From a bacterium (GTDB taxonomy: Bacteria > Desulfobacterota > Deferrisomatia > Deferrisomatales > BM512): 5,985 nt of DNA. The position numbers were made by a program, and so were the translations under genes. This document shows positions 1 through 5,863 of this stretch, piece by piece (the stretch's first letter is position 1; every line of letters begins with the position of its first letter). The notes under the pieces are model-generated. The model was not told the origin of the DNA. It saw only the letters and a program-made list of their open reading frames with translations, and did no database searches. The DNA is taken from contig SRXB01000138.1 in the NCBI GenBank assembly GCA_009724975.1, positions 1 to 5,985 on the forward strand. The letters run 5' to 3'.

Positions 1-2678
1 GGGTAGAGATAGCCGATTTTCTGGAAAATTTTCAGCGCCTCCTCTTCCTTCCCCATTCTTTCATAGGCCTCGCCAAGTAGAGCGCCTGCCCGAAGTCCCC
101 CGTCGCCCCCCAGCATCTCGAAGGCCTCCTTCAAGGGCGCCGTAGCCTCAAGGTTGGACTCGGTTTTAAGGAAATACTCGCCGAGGTCGGCCAGTAGCGC
201 CTGCCTCAGCGAGGGTTCGGCGAGAACGGCCTTTTGCATGGCCGCTTTAGTGTGCCCCTGGGCGCGATCCAACGCGCCGAGCGAAGCCGCGCACTTAGCG
301 GCCTCCCTGTAAACCAGAGCTCCTCTTCTCTCGTCGGGCAGCTCTTCGGCCAGTTTTTGAAAAACAGCCTCCGCCTTGGCGCAATCGCCCGAAGCCGACA
401 AAAGCCGTCCGTATTCCTCCCTGCCGTCCATCGAAACAGGGTCCTTTCCCTCAAGGAGGAGCGCATAGGCCGCAAGGGCCTCTTCGCGGTTCGATGCGGC
501 AGCCAAATTTCTGGCGGAAGCAAGTATTGCCCTGGTTCGCTTCTCTCCCTGGATGTTTTGGACGACCATTTTGTAGAAGCGGGCGGCCTCTTCTTTCCTT
601 CCGGCGCCCGCAAGGTCATCGGCGAGGTTCCAGCAGAGGCGCTGGGAGTTGTCGCTCCCCGGATATAGCCCCGCGTATTCCTCAACCGCAGCCATCGCAA
701 GATCCAGCTGGCCCATCTTTATCAGCGAGGTCGCCTCGCCGTAAAAAGATGAGGGCGTCCTGCCGATTGCCCTGTACGCCACCAGCGCCTCGCCATATCG
801 CCCCGAAGCGAGAAGGACGTTGGCAAGCCCTTCCTCTATCTCCGCTTTTTTGTCATCGGGAGGATTTTGGCTCTTCGCCCTGTTGAAATAAGCTATGGCT
901 TCTTCGTTTCGCCCGTCGGCGGAAAAACTTTTGGCGAGGGTTATGGCCGCAGGCAGGCCGTTTGGGCCGGGAGCTGGGTTTTTCAGAAGAGTGGAGAGAA
1001 GTCTTTGGGCCTCCTCTCTCTTTCCCTCTGAAAAGAGGATTAAAGAATGTCTATAAAGGGCTTCTTCTCTTATGAGCGGGTCGACGGCCCCGCGCTCAAG
1101 CTCCGAATAGGCGGCGCTTGCGGCCTTTAGGTCGCCCCTGTTGAGCTCTGCCTCCGCCAAAAGGGAGATCGCCTTCTCTTTCTTGGGATCCTGCGGGAAA
1201 TTGGCTATGAATTTGGCAAAAAGGCGGGAGGAGCGGTCATAGTTTTCCTCTTCGTGAGCCATGGCCGCAAGCTCCCACAGGGCAAAAAGATAAGAGGGCG
1301 TAGCGGGAGGGACCGATTCGTAGGCCTTCCATGCCCCCGCACCGTCGCCCTCTCCCTTTAGGGCCTCGCCGAGGAGGAACGCGGCCCGGTGGATGCCTTC
1401 GTATGACGGATAATTTGAACGCGCTTCTTTTAGAGAGGCTATCGCCCTGGGAGAATTGCCCGACTTGATATCTTCTTCCGCGGCTTTGATGAGGGCTTTG
1501 GGGGCAAGGGTGGAATCTTTGGAGACCTTGAGAAGGGCGTCCGCCGCCGCCGAGTGCATGCCCAGCTCCGACATGTCCTCGCCGCTGCTAAAGCGCGCCT
1601 CGTCCGCCCCTTCGCAGGCGGGGCAAACTTCCAGCGCCTTTTCGTAGGCCCAGAGGGATTTTTGAAAATCCTCCGCCTTTTTGCAGGATGCGCCCAGCCT
1701 GCTCCAAGCGGCCGCCATGTATCTTTGGTCCGCGCCCGATTTGGCAAGTGCCTCAAGGTGGGAGAGGGCTCCGTCGGCCTTTCCTTCCAAGGCCGCTGTT
1801 TTTACGAGCCCGTAGCGCACAAAATATTCCAGATTGCCCGACGCGCCTCCCTCAAGCGCCCACAAAAACCGCCTTCTGGCGGCTTCGTAATTGCCCTCGC
1901 CCAAAAACAGCCACCCAAGGGCGGCCTTTGCCAGCTTTGCAAGGGCATGGTCGGGAAAATCCATTATTGCGCCGGTGAGAACCTTCTCCGCATCGGCGGG
2001 CTGTCCGCTGTCGGCCAGCAAGAGTCCCTTCAGGTAGAGGGCGTCGGCTTTAGCAGGTCCGCCGAGAGCCGCGGCAAGCTCGACCTCTTTTAGGGCTTCT
2101 TCTTTTTTGCCCGAGGCAAAGTGATCCCGGCCCATCCACGTAAGAGCCTCGGCTCTGTGGGCCGAATCCTTCTGCTGCGCAATCTCCCCGAAGTAGCGCC
2201 TGGCCTCCTCGATTCTTCCCGAAACGTCGCAAAGGACGGCCCGCCTGAAGAGGGCTTCATCCCGAAGCTCCCCGCGAGCCTTACCGAACGCCACTATGGC
2301 CGTATCCGTTTTTCCGGCCCTGCGGCGCGCCTCGCCCACCCAGAAAGAGGCCTCCGCCCCCTCCTCGGCGTTGAGGGACGAAGCGGCGGCGATGAAACCA
2401 AAGAGGGCGGAGTCAAAATCGCCTTTGGCGAAAGCTTCCGACGCATCCTCGAATTCGCCCGAATAGCCTTTTTTGTGGGATGGAGATATGTCGGCCAGCA
2501 AAAACCGGCCAGCGGGCTCGAATTCCCGCGAGATTTCGTTCCAGATGAATCTGTCGCCGGAATCGTCCGGAGACATCACGCACAAGGCGCTTTGGCCGCC
2601 GAGCAAAACCGCGGCGGTCAAAAGGGTGAATATTAAAATCCCTTGCGAAATCGTGTTCTTGAAGTTTTTCGGGGCCAT
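1..2678 (-). CDS. Exported tetratricopeptide (TPR) repeat protein, C-terminus outside the window
   Basis: This frame is open without a stop from ATG at 2678 to the left edge, giving at least 892 residues. Start choice: GGAGG lies 4 bases before the ATG. The N-terminus is a signal sequence: basic residues K4 and K7, a hydrophobic core at about 14-28, then GGQSALC. Cleavage near residues 30-31 is plausible; C33 does not sit in a good lipobox. From about residue 75 to the edge the protein is degenerate 34-residue helical repeats, roughly two dozen, with the TPR pattern of small and aromatic residues (for example ALTWMGRDHFASGKKEEAL from 178, a unit at 320-353, and the last at 864-892). No catalytic domain is visible. 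One CPAC motif lies at 352-355. TPR arrays are protein-interaction scaffolds; a periplasmic or envelope-assembly role is inferred. The partner is unknown. It follows metX by 79 bases on the same strand and may have its own promoter. Confidence 0.9.
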   Translation of the reverse strand, partial: MAPKNFKNTISQGILIFTLLTAAVLLGGQSALCVMSPDDSGDRFIWNEISREFEPAGRFLLADISPSHKKGYSGEFEDASEAFAKGDFDSALFGFIAAASSLNAEEGAEASFWVGEARRRAGKTDTAIVAFGKARGELRDEALFRRAVLCDVSGRIEEARRYFGEIAQQKDSAHRAEALTWMGRDHFASGKKEEALKEVELAAALGGPAKADALYLKGLLLADSGQPADAEKVLTGAIMDFPDHALAKLAKAALGWLFLGEGNYEAARRRFLWALEGGASGNLEYFVRYGLVKTAALEGKADGALSHLEALAKSGADQRYMAAAWSRLGASCKKAEDFQKSLWAYEKALEVCPACEGADEARFSSGEDMSELGMHSAAADALLKVSKDSTLAPKALIKAAEEDIKSGNSPRAIASLKEARSNYPSYEGIHRAAFLLGEALKGEGDGAGAWKAYESVPPATPSYLFALWELAAMAHEEENYDRSSRLFAKFIANFPQDPKKEKAISLLAEAELNRGDLKAASAAYSELERGAVDPLIREEALYRHSLILFSEGKREEAQRLLSTLLKNPAPGPNGLPAAITLAKSFSADGRNEEAIAYFNRAKSQNPPDDKKAEIEEGLANVLLASGRYGEALVAYRAIGRTPSSFYGEATSLIKMGQLDLAMAAVEEYAGLYPGSDNSQRLCWNLADDLAGAGRKEEAARFYKMVVQNIQGEKRTRAILASARNLAAASNREEALAAYALLLEGKDPVSMDGREEYGRLLSASGDCAKAEAVFQKLAEELPDERRGALVYREAAKCAASLGALDRAQGHTKAAMQKAVLAEPSLRQALLADLGEYFLKTESNLEATAPLKEAFEMLGGDGGLRAGALLGEAYERMGKEEEALKIFQKIGYLY

Positions 2679-2687
2679 TTTTCCTCC
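2679..2687 (-). promoter_or_regulatory. Ribosome binding site of the TPR gene
   Basis: On the minus strand GGAGG is followed by AAAA and then the ATG at 2678. This strong Shine-Dalgarno match fixes the start of the long TPR frame and places the signal sequence directly at its N-terminus. Confidence 0.8.
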
Positions 2688-2704
2688 AGGGACCTAAGCT
2701 AAAC

Positions 2705-2733
2705 CCGGCAAGGGCGAGTATAGCACCTGCCGG
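2705..2733 (-). other. Inverted repeat between metX and the TPR gene
   Basis: CCGGCA and TGCCGG form a 6-bp stem, with two further GC pairs after a one-base bulge, around a loop that contains the candidate -10 TATACT. It is not followed by a T-run on the minus strand (next bases GTTTAGC), so it is a poor intrinsic terminator for metX. It could be a weak terminator, an mRNA-end structure or an operator over the promoter; the sequence does not decide. Confidence 0.35.
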
Positions 2734-2744
2734 ACGCCGGTAAA
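2717..2744 (-). promoter_or_regulatory. Candidate sigma-70 promoter for the TPR gene
   Basis: The minus strand has TATACT (2717-2722, five of six consensus bases) as a -10 element and TTTACC (2739-2744, four of six) as a -35 element, 16 bases apart. It lies in the 79-base gap between metX and the TPR gene and would give a short leader of about 30 bases. The -35 match is modest. Read-through from metX is an equally good explanation for expression of the TPR gene. Confidence 0.3.
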
Positions 2745-2757
2745 ACCCCGAAGGCCG

Positions 2758-3906
2758 CTAGACGCGCCTTTGCTGGGAGGCCACGAAATCGCGGACTATG
2801 GGAGCCAGGAGATGGTGTTCGACGAGGAAGGCGTCGTGGCCATAATCGCTCTTTATGCAAAAGTGTTCGGCATGCTGGCCGCGCTTTTCCATTATGGCGA
2901 CGAGCTCTTCAGTGTCTTCGGGATGGTAGAGCCAGTCGGAGGTGAAGGTGACGAAGCGGCATCTGGCCTTTATGCGGGAAAGCGCCTCTTCCACGCCGCC
3001 GGGGAAGCCGTCCGAGAGGTCGAAAGCGTCAAGCGCCTTTGTAAGGTAAAGGTAGCTGTTGGCGTCGAAGCGCTTGGGGAAGTTGTAGCCGTTGTAATAA
3101 AGATAGCGTTCGACGTCGTACTGCGCGGTAAAGGCGTAAATGCCCTCTCGGCCCGATATCTTGCGCCCGAATTTGCGGCGCATCGACTTGTCGCTCATGA
3201 ATGTAATGTGGCCCACCATCCTTGCGATGGCAAGGCCGTCCGCCGGAGGCTCCCCGCTTTCGTAGTAATCGCCGCCGCGCCAGTTGGGGTCGGCCATTAT
3301 GGCGCTTCGGCAGATGTGGTTGAACCCTATGCAGAGCGGTGAGCTGGCGCCGGTTGTTGAAATCGGCATTATCGAGCGTACTCTTTCGGGATAGCGCACG
3401 GCCCACTCAAGGGCCTGCATTCCGCCCATTGAGCCGCCTATGACGCAGGCCAGCTGGGCTATGCCGAGCTGATCCAGAAGCCTTGCCTGCACATCCACCA
3501 TGTCGCGGATTGTTATTACGGGGAATTTCATGCCAAAGCGCTTTTTGCTGCGGGGATTTACCGAAGCGGGGCCGGTTGTGCCGCGACAGCTTCCCAGGAC
3601 ATTTTGACAGATTACGAAGAATTTATCGGTGTCAAGTGGGCGTCCGGGCCCTATCATGGCGTCCCACCAGCCTGGGCGGGTGTCGTCGTCTGAATAAAAA
3701 CCTGCGGCGTGAGAGTCGCCGGAGAGGGCGTGGCAAACCAGGATGGCGTTGGATTTTTCGGCGTCCAGAGTCCCGTAGGTCTCGTAGGAGACCTCGATAG
3801 GGCCCAGGATTCGACCGCTCTGCAGGTTAAGCTCATCGGGGGGGACGCAGACAAGGGCGGTCTTTGTCGCCACTATACCTACGCCTTCGTGGTTTTTGGG
3901 TGTCAA
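2758..3906 (-). CDS. metX: Homoserine O-acyltransferase (MetX family, alpha/beta hydrolase)
   Basis: 382 residues, full length for MetX. The enzyme acylates the hydroxyl of L-homoserine with an acyl-CoA, the committed step of methionine synthesis in the cytoplasm. Visible family marks: VGIV near the N-terminus, CHALSGDSHAAG at 58-69, the stretch DTDKFFVICQNVLGSCRGTTG (start 92), the nucleophile elbow GGSMGG with S159, the SDW motif with D324, and GHDAF with H357, which together make the Ser-Asp-His triad. The family includes both acetyl- and succinyl-transferases; I cannot set the acyl donor from sequence alone, though acetyl is the default. Start: TTG at 3906, chosen because GGAGG lies 8 bases upstream and the family N-terminus begins right after; a GTG at codon 12 is a weaker alternative and lacks such a site. 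A SAM-I riboswitch precedes the gene, which confirms the methionine role. Confidence 0.95.
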   Translation of the reverse strand: MTPKNHEGVGIVATKTALVCVPPDELNLQSGRILGPIEVSYETYGTLDAEKSNAILVCHALSGDSHAAGFYSDDDTRPGWWDAMIGPGRPLDTDKFFVICQNVLGSCRGTTGPASVNPRSKKRFGMKFPVITIRDMVDVQARLLDQLGIAQLACVIGGSMGGMQALEWAVRYPERVRSIMPISTTGASSPLCIGFNHICRSAIMADPNWRGGDYYESGEPPADGLAIARMVGHITFMSDKSMRRKFGRKISGREGIYAFTAQYDVERYLYYNGYNFPKRFDANSYLYLTKALDAFDLSDGFPGGVEEALSRIKARCRFVTFTSDWLYHPEDTEELVAIMEKRGQHAEHFCIKSDYGHDAFLVEHHLLAPIVRDFVASQQRRV

Positions 3907-3912
3907 GGTTTT

Positions 3913-3931
3913 TGCCTCCGGGGAGGAGGCA
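3913..3931 (-). promoter_or_regulatory. Hairpin sequestering the metX Shine-Dalgarno sequence
   Basis: On the minus-strand RNA, TGCCTCC (3931-3925) pairs perfectly with GGAGGCA (3919-3913) around the loop TCCCC, a 7-bp GC-rich stem. The 3' arm contains the GGAGG that serves the TTG start at 3906. The hairpin is followed by AAAAACC, not a U-run, so it is not an intrinsic terminator. It is best read as the expression platform of the SAM riboswitch acting on ribosome access. The competing pairing used in the SAM-free state is not resolved. Confidence 0.65.
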
Positions 3932-4009
3932 GCTCAAAGGGATAAATCCGAACGCCGCCGTCCGCGCTTGCGAACGGGGCGGTTGGGGAGCCCCTTGGCT
4001 GGCCGTCCC

Positions 4010-4124
4010 TCTCATCTACCGACGCCTCTTTTAAAAAGACGCCGCAGGATTTAGCACCTGTGCCCCATTGTGGCCGGTTGCTGTGGCTTCGCCGGGCCTG
4101 GTCCCTCCGCCACTCTCGATAAGA
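4010..4124 (-). ncRNA. SAM-I (S-box) riboswitch aptamer upstream of metX
   Basis: The minus-strand RNA carries the S-box signature in order. P1 is TCTTATC (4124-4118) with GATGAGA (4016-4010). Next comes GAGAG, then P2 as GTGGC (4113-4109) with GCCAC (4087-4083), enclosing GGAGGGACC and GGCCCGGCGAA. AGCAACC follows, then the P3 arm closing with GGTGCTAA, and the highly conserved core GCTAAATCCTGC (4055-4044). A P4 hairpin of GGCGTC and GAGGCGTC type precedes the 3' strand of P1. The order, spacing and core match the SAM-I family (Rfam RF00162), which binds S-adenosylmethionine and usually turns the downstream gene off. metX, 103 bases downstream, is a classic target. Confidence 0.95.
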
Positions 4125-4130
4125 ATATTC

Positions 4131-4146
4131 GGCCAACCTGTTGGCC
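4131..4146 (-). repeat. Perfect inverted repeat just before the SAM-I aptamer
   Basis: GGCCAAC and GTTGGCC flank two bases, forming a 16-base near-palindrome whose 3' end on the RNA lies 6 bases before P1. The linker includes the palindrome GAATATTC. It may be an extra leader hairpin insulating the aptamer, or a DNA operator. No U-run follows, so it is not an intrinsic terminator. Confidence 0.5.
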
Positions 4147-4166
4147 TTGCTTCTTACTTCCTCACC

Positions 4167-4194
4167 AAGCCAGCCCTAAACCTCGGGCGGGCTT
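4167..4194 (-). repeat. Strong imperfect inverted repeat downstream of the Fur-family gene
   Basis: AAGCC-C-GCCC and GGGC-T-GGCTT pair with nine Watson-Crick pairs and one C/U mismatch around an 8-base loop. On the minus strand it is followed by GGTGAGGAAG and on the plus strand by GTGTTG, so neither side has a T-run. If the promoter at 4207-4219 is real, this stem lies almost at the 5' end of the metX leader RNA and could protect it from decay. It might instead be a weak end signal for the upstream gene. Confidence 0.45.
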
Positions 4195-4206
4195 GTGTTG
4201 AAAAAT

Positions 4207-4219
4207 AATATACCATATT
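4207..4219 (-). promoter_or_regulatory. Candidate extended -10 promoter of the metX leader
   Basis: On the minus strand, TGG directly precedes TATATT (4207-4212), an extended -10 arrangement (TGn-TATAAT) in an AT-rich patch right after the stop codon of the Fur-family gene. I see no convincing -35 element at 17 bases. Transcription would start near 4200 and give a leader of about 294 bases containing both hairpins, the aptamer and the SD hairpin. Read-through from the upstream operon is also possible, since no terminator is evident. Confidence 0.45.
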
Positions 4220-4226
4220 TTATCGC

Positions 4227-4688
4227 TCAGGAATCATCGCATTTATTGCAAAGCCCGTAAAGCTCCATTCTATGGTGCTTTACCTTGAAACCCTTGGCGC
4301 TTGCGATGAGCTCCTGGAGCTTTTCTATTCTCTCGTCCTCGAATTCGCTTATTACCCCGCACTTGAGGCAAATAAGGTGGTCGTGGTGCTCTGCCATGAC
4401 ATTCGGCTCGTAACGCACCCTCTCGTCGTTGAAGCGCCTCTCCTTGGCTATTCCGGCCTCAACGAAGAGATTCATGCAGCGATAGACGGTGGCGAACCCC
4501 ACGTCGGGGCAGCATTTTCTCGCAAGGCCGTAAAGCTCTTCGGCGCTGAGGTGCGCGTTTGCCTTTAAAAAGGCGGCCAAAACCGCATCGCGCTGCTTTG
4601 TCCAGCGAAGCCCCTTGCCCTTTATGTGGCCAAGAAGAATTCTCCGCCCCTCTTCGGTCCTGTTTTTAGAGTCGCCCCTTTTCGTCAT
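4227..4688 (-). CDS. Fur-family metal-dependent transcriptional regulator (Fur/PerR clade)
   Basis: 153 residues, normal for the family. The N-terminal winged helix holds RWTKQRDAVL (28-37) and the recognition region VGFATVYRCMNLF (63-75). The dimerization domain has HHDHLICLKCG (101-111) and ends in YGLCNKC (144-150). C107, C110, C147 and C150 form the structural zinc site. Likely regulatory-metal ligands are H46, E94, H102, H104 and E115. The C-terminal GFKVKHHRMELYG (133-145) closely resembles Bacillus PerR, but PerR has aspartate where E94 and E115 lie, and glutamate is Fur-like. So iron sensing or peroxide sensing are both possible; the divergent rubrerythrin favours a peroxide-stress role. 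The ATG overlaps the upstream stop codon in TGATG, and AGGA lies about 9 bases before it, which implies translational coupling with the flavoprotein gene. Confidence 0.92.
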   Translation of the reverse strand: MTKRGDSKNRTEEGRRILLGHIKGKGLRWTKQRDAVLAAFLKANAHLSAEELYGLARKCCPDVGFATVYRCMNLFVEAGIAKERRFNDERVRYEPNVMAEHHDHLICLKCGVISEFEDERIEKLQELIASAKGFKVKHHRMELYGLCNKCDDS

Positions 4689-5314
4689 CAGGGATTTTCC
4701 TTCGAAAGCTCCGAAATCAGTTCGGCGGCAAGCGCCCTTCCCCTCTCACGGGCATCGCCCAGAACTTGCGGGTATTTGTCGATGTCGCCCGCCACGTCAG
4801 CGTTGCGGCAAAAAATCTCGCACCAAGGCTCGGCGTCCAGAGTATCTAGAAAGTAGCGGAAGGTGAGCCTCACCCCGTCGAAAACCTTTTGGCCACCGCT
4901 GCCCGCAACCGAGAGGATCACCCCTTTGCGTTTTTTTATTCTACCTGTGGCCACCTCTTTGCCCAAAAGGTATTTGAGGCTCCAAAGTGCCTGGCAACGG
5001 TCGATGAAGGACTTTGCGATGGCGCTAACGCCGTAGAACATTACAGGGGTGGCTAGGGCAACGGCCTCCGCCGAGCGCAAATCGGCGTAAAGCGGGGTGA
5101 CGTCGTCCTTTAGGGCACACTCGCCACCCTTGCGGCAGGCGTAAATCTCCCTGCACGGATTATAATGCAGCTCGCGCAGGTAAATCCTCATGGGAACGCC
5201 GCCCCCCTCCTCTACTCCGACGGCGAAGGAGTCCATCATCGCGTCGCTGTTTCCACCCATGCGCGGACTTCCATAGATGCATAGCACCACCGGAGCCTTA
5301 TTTTCAGTATTCAT
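4688..5314 (-). CDS. NADPH-dependent FMN reductase / iron-sulfur-flavoprotein-like protein
   Basis: 208 residues with a flavodoxin-like fold. The FMN phosphate loop GSPRMGGNS lies at 15-23, and ATPVMFYGVSAIAKSFIDR (88-106) is the family's flavin-contacting and dimer segment. Between them is a cysteine segment (54-71) with C54, C60 and C66 followed by KDD. Relatives usually have C-x2-C-x2-C-x5-C here; the second cysteine is isoleucine (I57) in this protein, so binding of a regular 4Fe-4S cluster through this motif is doubtful. It probably moves electrons between NAD(P)H, FMN and a small acceptor in the cytoplasm; the substrate is unknown. Start: ATG with GGAGG 5 bases upstream. It is the first gene of a pair with the Fur-family regulator and is transcribed away from the rubrerythrin gene. 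Confidence 0.85.
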   Translation of the reverse strand: MNTENKAPVVLCIYGSPRMGGNSDAMMDSFAVGVEEGGGVPMRIYLRELHYNPCREIYACRKGGECALKDDVTPLYADLRSAEAVALATPVMFYGVSAIAKSFIDRCQALWSLKYLLGKEVATGRIKKRKGVILSVAGSGGQKVFDGVRLTFRYFLDTLDAEPWCEIFCRNADVAGDIDKYPQVLGDARERGRALAAELISELSKENP

Positions 5315-5326
5315 CTTCCCCTCCAG

Positions 5327-5353
5327 TTGATACTCTCTTACGATTCATATAAT
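5327..5353 (+). promoter_or_regulatory. Candidate sigma-70 promoter of the rubrerythrin gene
   Basis: A perfect TATAAT (5348-5353) is preceded by TTGATA (5327-5332, five of six consensus bases). The 15-base spacer is shorter than the ideal 17. Transcription would start near 5360, about 27 bases before the ATG. The -10 sits inside the partial inverted repeat GATT-CATAT-AATC (5342-5354), which could be a repressor site. Confidence 0.55.
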
Positions 5354-5360
5354 CTTTCAT
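5342..5360. promoter_or_regulatory. Possible Fur/PerR-type operator over the divergent promoters
   Basis: GATTCATATAATC is a partial inverted repeat (GATT and AATC arms) covering both -10 elements. Aligned by eye with the 19-base Fur consensus it matches about 11 positions, mostly in the ATAATC half. That is weak by itself; the position between a Fur-family operon and a rubrerythrin gene is what makes it worth noting. Confidence 0.25.
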
Positions 5361-5374
5361 GACAAATTTTTCAA
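5346..5374 (-). promoter_or_regulatory. Candidate promoter of the flavoprotein-regulator operon
   Basis: On the minus strand TTGAAA (5369-5374) and TATATG (5346-5351) are separated by 17 bases. The -35 is good; the -10 lacks the final T, so it is moderate. Transcription would begin near 5339, leaving a leader of about 25 bases. The hexamer overlaps the -10 of the plus-strand promoter. Confidence 0.4.
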
Positions 5375-5386
5375 TGGAGGACGGGA

Positions 5387-5842
5387 ATGAGTGATGCAGC
5401 GATTTTGGCTTTGGGCGAGGCGCTCAGGTTCGAGGCGCAGGGCCGCGATTATTACACAAAGTGCGCCGAGGAGGCCAAAGACCCCGTGGTCAAGGCTGTT
5501 TTCACCGCGCTGGCCAAGGAGGAAGATCTTCATGTGGCCCGCATAAGGGCCATTTACGACAAGGTAAAAGATCTTAAAGGTTGGCCTTCCGAGTTCTCAA
5601 TAATCGCCGCGCAGTCGGGCATTGTCAGCGGATTTGAAAGGGAAGCTTTAAAGGCTGTGAATCCCGATCTTTCCGTAAGCGAGGCCTTGAAAAAGGCGAT
5701 GGCGCTTGAGGGCGAGTCGCTTTCTTTTTATCGCGCCCGCCTCTCCAAGGCCACATGCGACGCCGAAATTGAATTTTACAAGCTGCTGGTGGCCGAGGAA
5801 GCGATTCACCTGGATCTTCTGAAAAAGACCCTTGGCTCTTAA
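5387..5842 (+). CDS. Rubrerythrin-like diiron protein (ferritin fold, no rubredoxin domain)
   Basis: 151 residues forming a four-helix ferritin-like bundle. Probable iron ligands are E16 in helix A, E46 and H49 (an ExxH) in helix B, E108 in helix C (ALEGESLSFY) and E138 and H141 (the second ExxH) in helix D. This is the full two-half diiron pattern of the rubrerythrin family. The C-terminal rubredoxin domain of classical rubrerythrin, with its two CxxC pairs, is absent; the protein ends at TLGS right after helix D. Family members reduce hydrogen peroxide or handle iron in the cytoplasm of anaerobes, so an external electron donor would be needed. Start: ATG with GGAGG 6 bases upstream. The divergent flavoprotein and Fur-family genes support an oxidative-stress or iron role. 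A lipoprotein gene follows after 21 bases in the same direction. Confidence 0.9.
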   Translation: MSDAAILALGEALRFEAQGRDYYTKCAEEAKDPVVKAVFTALAKEEDLHVARIRAIYDKVKDLKGWPSEFSIIAAQSGIVSGFEREALKAVNPDLSVSEALKKAMALEGESLSFYRARLSKATCDAEIEFYKLLVAEEAIHLDLLKKTLGS

Positions 5843-5863
5843 CTGGCCGACGAGGTATTGCCC

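Noticed and set aside
206..2636. Several open frames of 60-180 codons on both strands inside the TPR gene
   Set aside because: The minus-strand frame from 2678 is continuous to the edge with coherent TPR repeats and a signal peptide. The others have low-complexity Arg/Pro/Ser-rich translations, no SD-supported starts and no family features; they are by-products of GC-rich coding sequence.
2746..2760. CCTTCGGGGTTTT just after the metX stop as a terminator
   Set aside because: Only two base pairs close the UUCG loop before a G/G clash, so the stem is too weak despite the following TTTT.
2770..3342. A 190-codon plus-strand frame opposite metX
   Set aside because: It lies wholly antisense to conserved MetX sequence, its translation matches no family, and it mirrors the codon bias of the real gene.
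3959..4000. GC-rich inverted repeats after the aptamer (CCGCC with GGCGG; GGGGCTCCCC) as a terminator
   Set aside because: Stems are possible, but no T-run follows either of them, so transcription termination cannot be supported.
4021..4043. GGCGTC-TTTTTAAAA-GAGGCGTC as an intrinsic terminator
   Set aside because: It is the P4 arm of the aptamer, lies between the conserved core and the P1 3' strand, and has its T-run in the loop rather than after the stem.
3903..4136. Short minus-strand open frames through the metX leader, including one reading into 4136
   Set aside because: The region is the SAM-I aptamer and its expression platform. Base pairing, not codon pattern, explains the conserved segments, and no SD precedes these frames.
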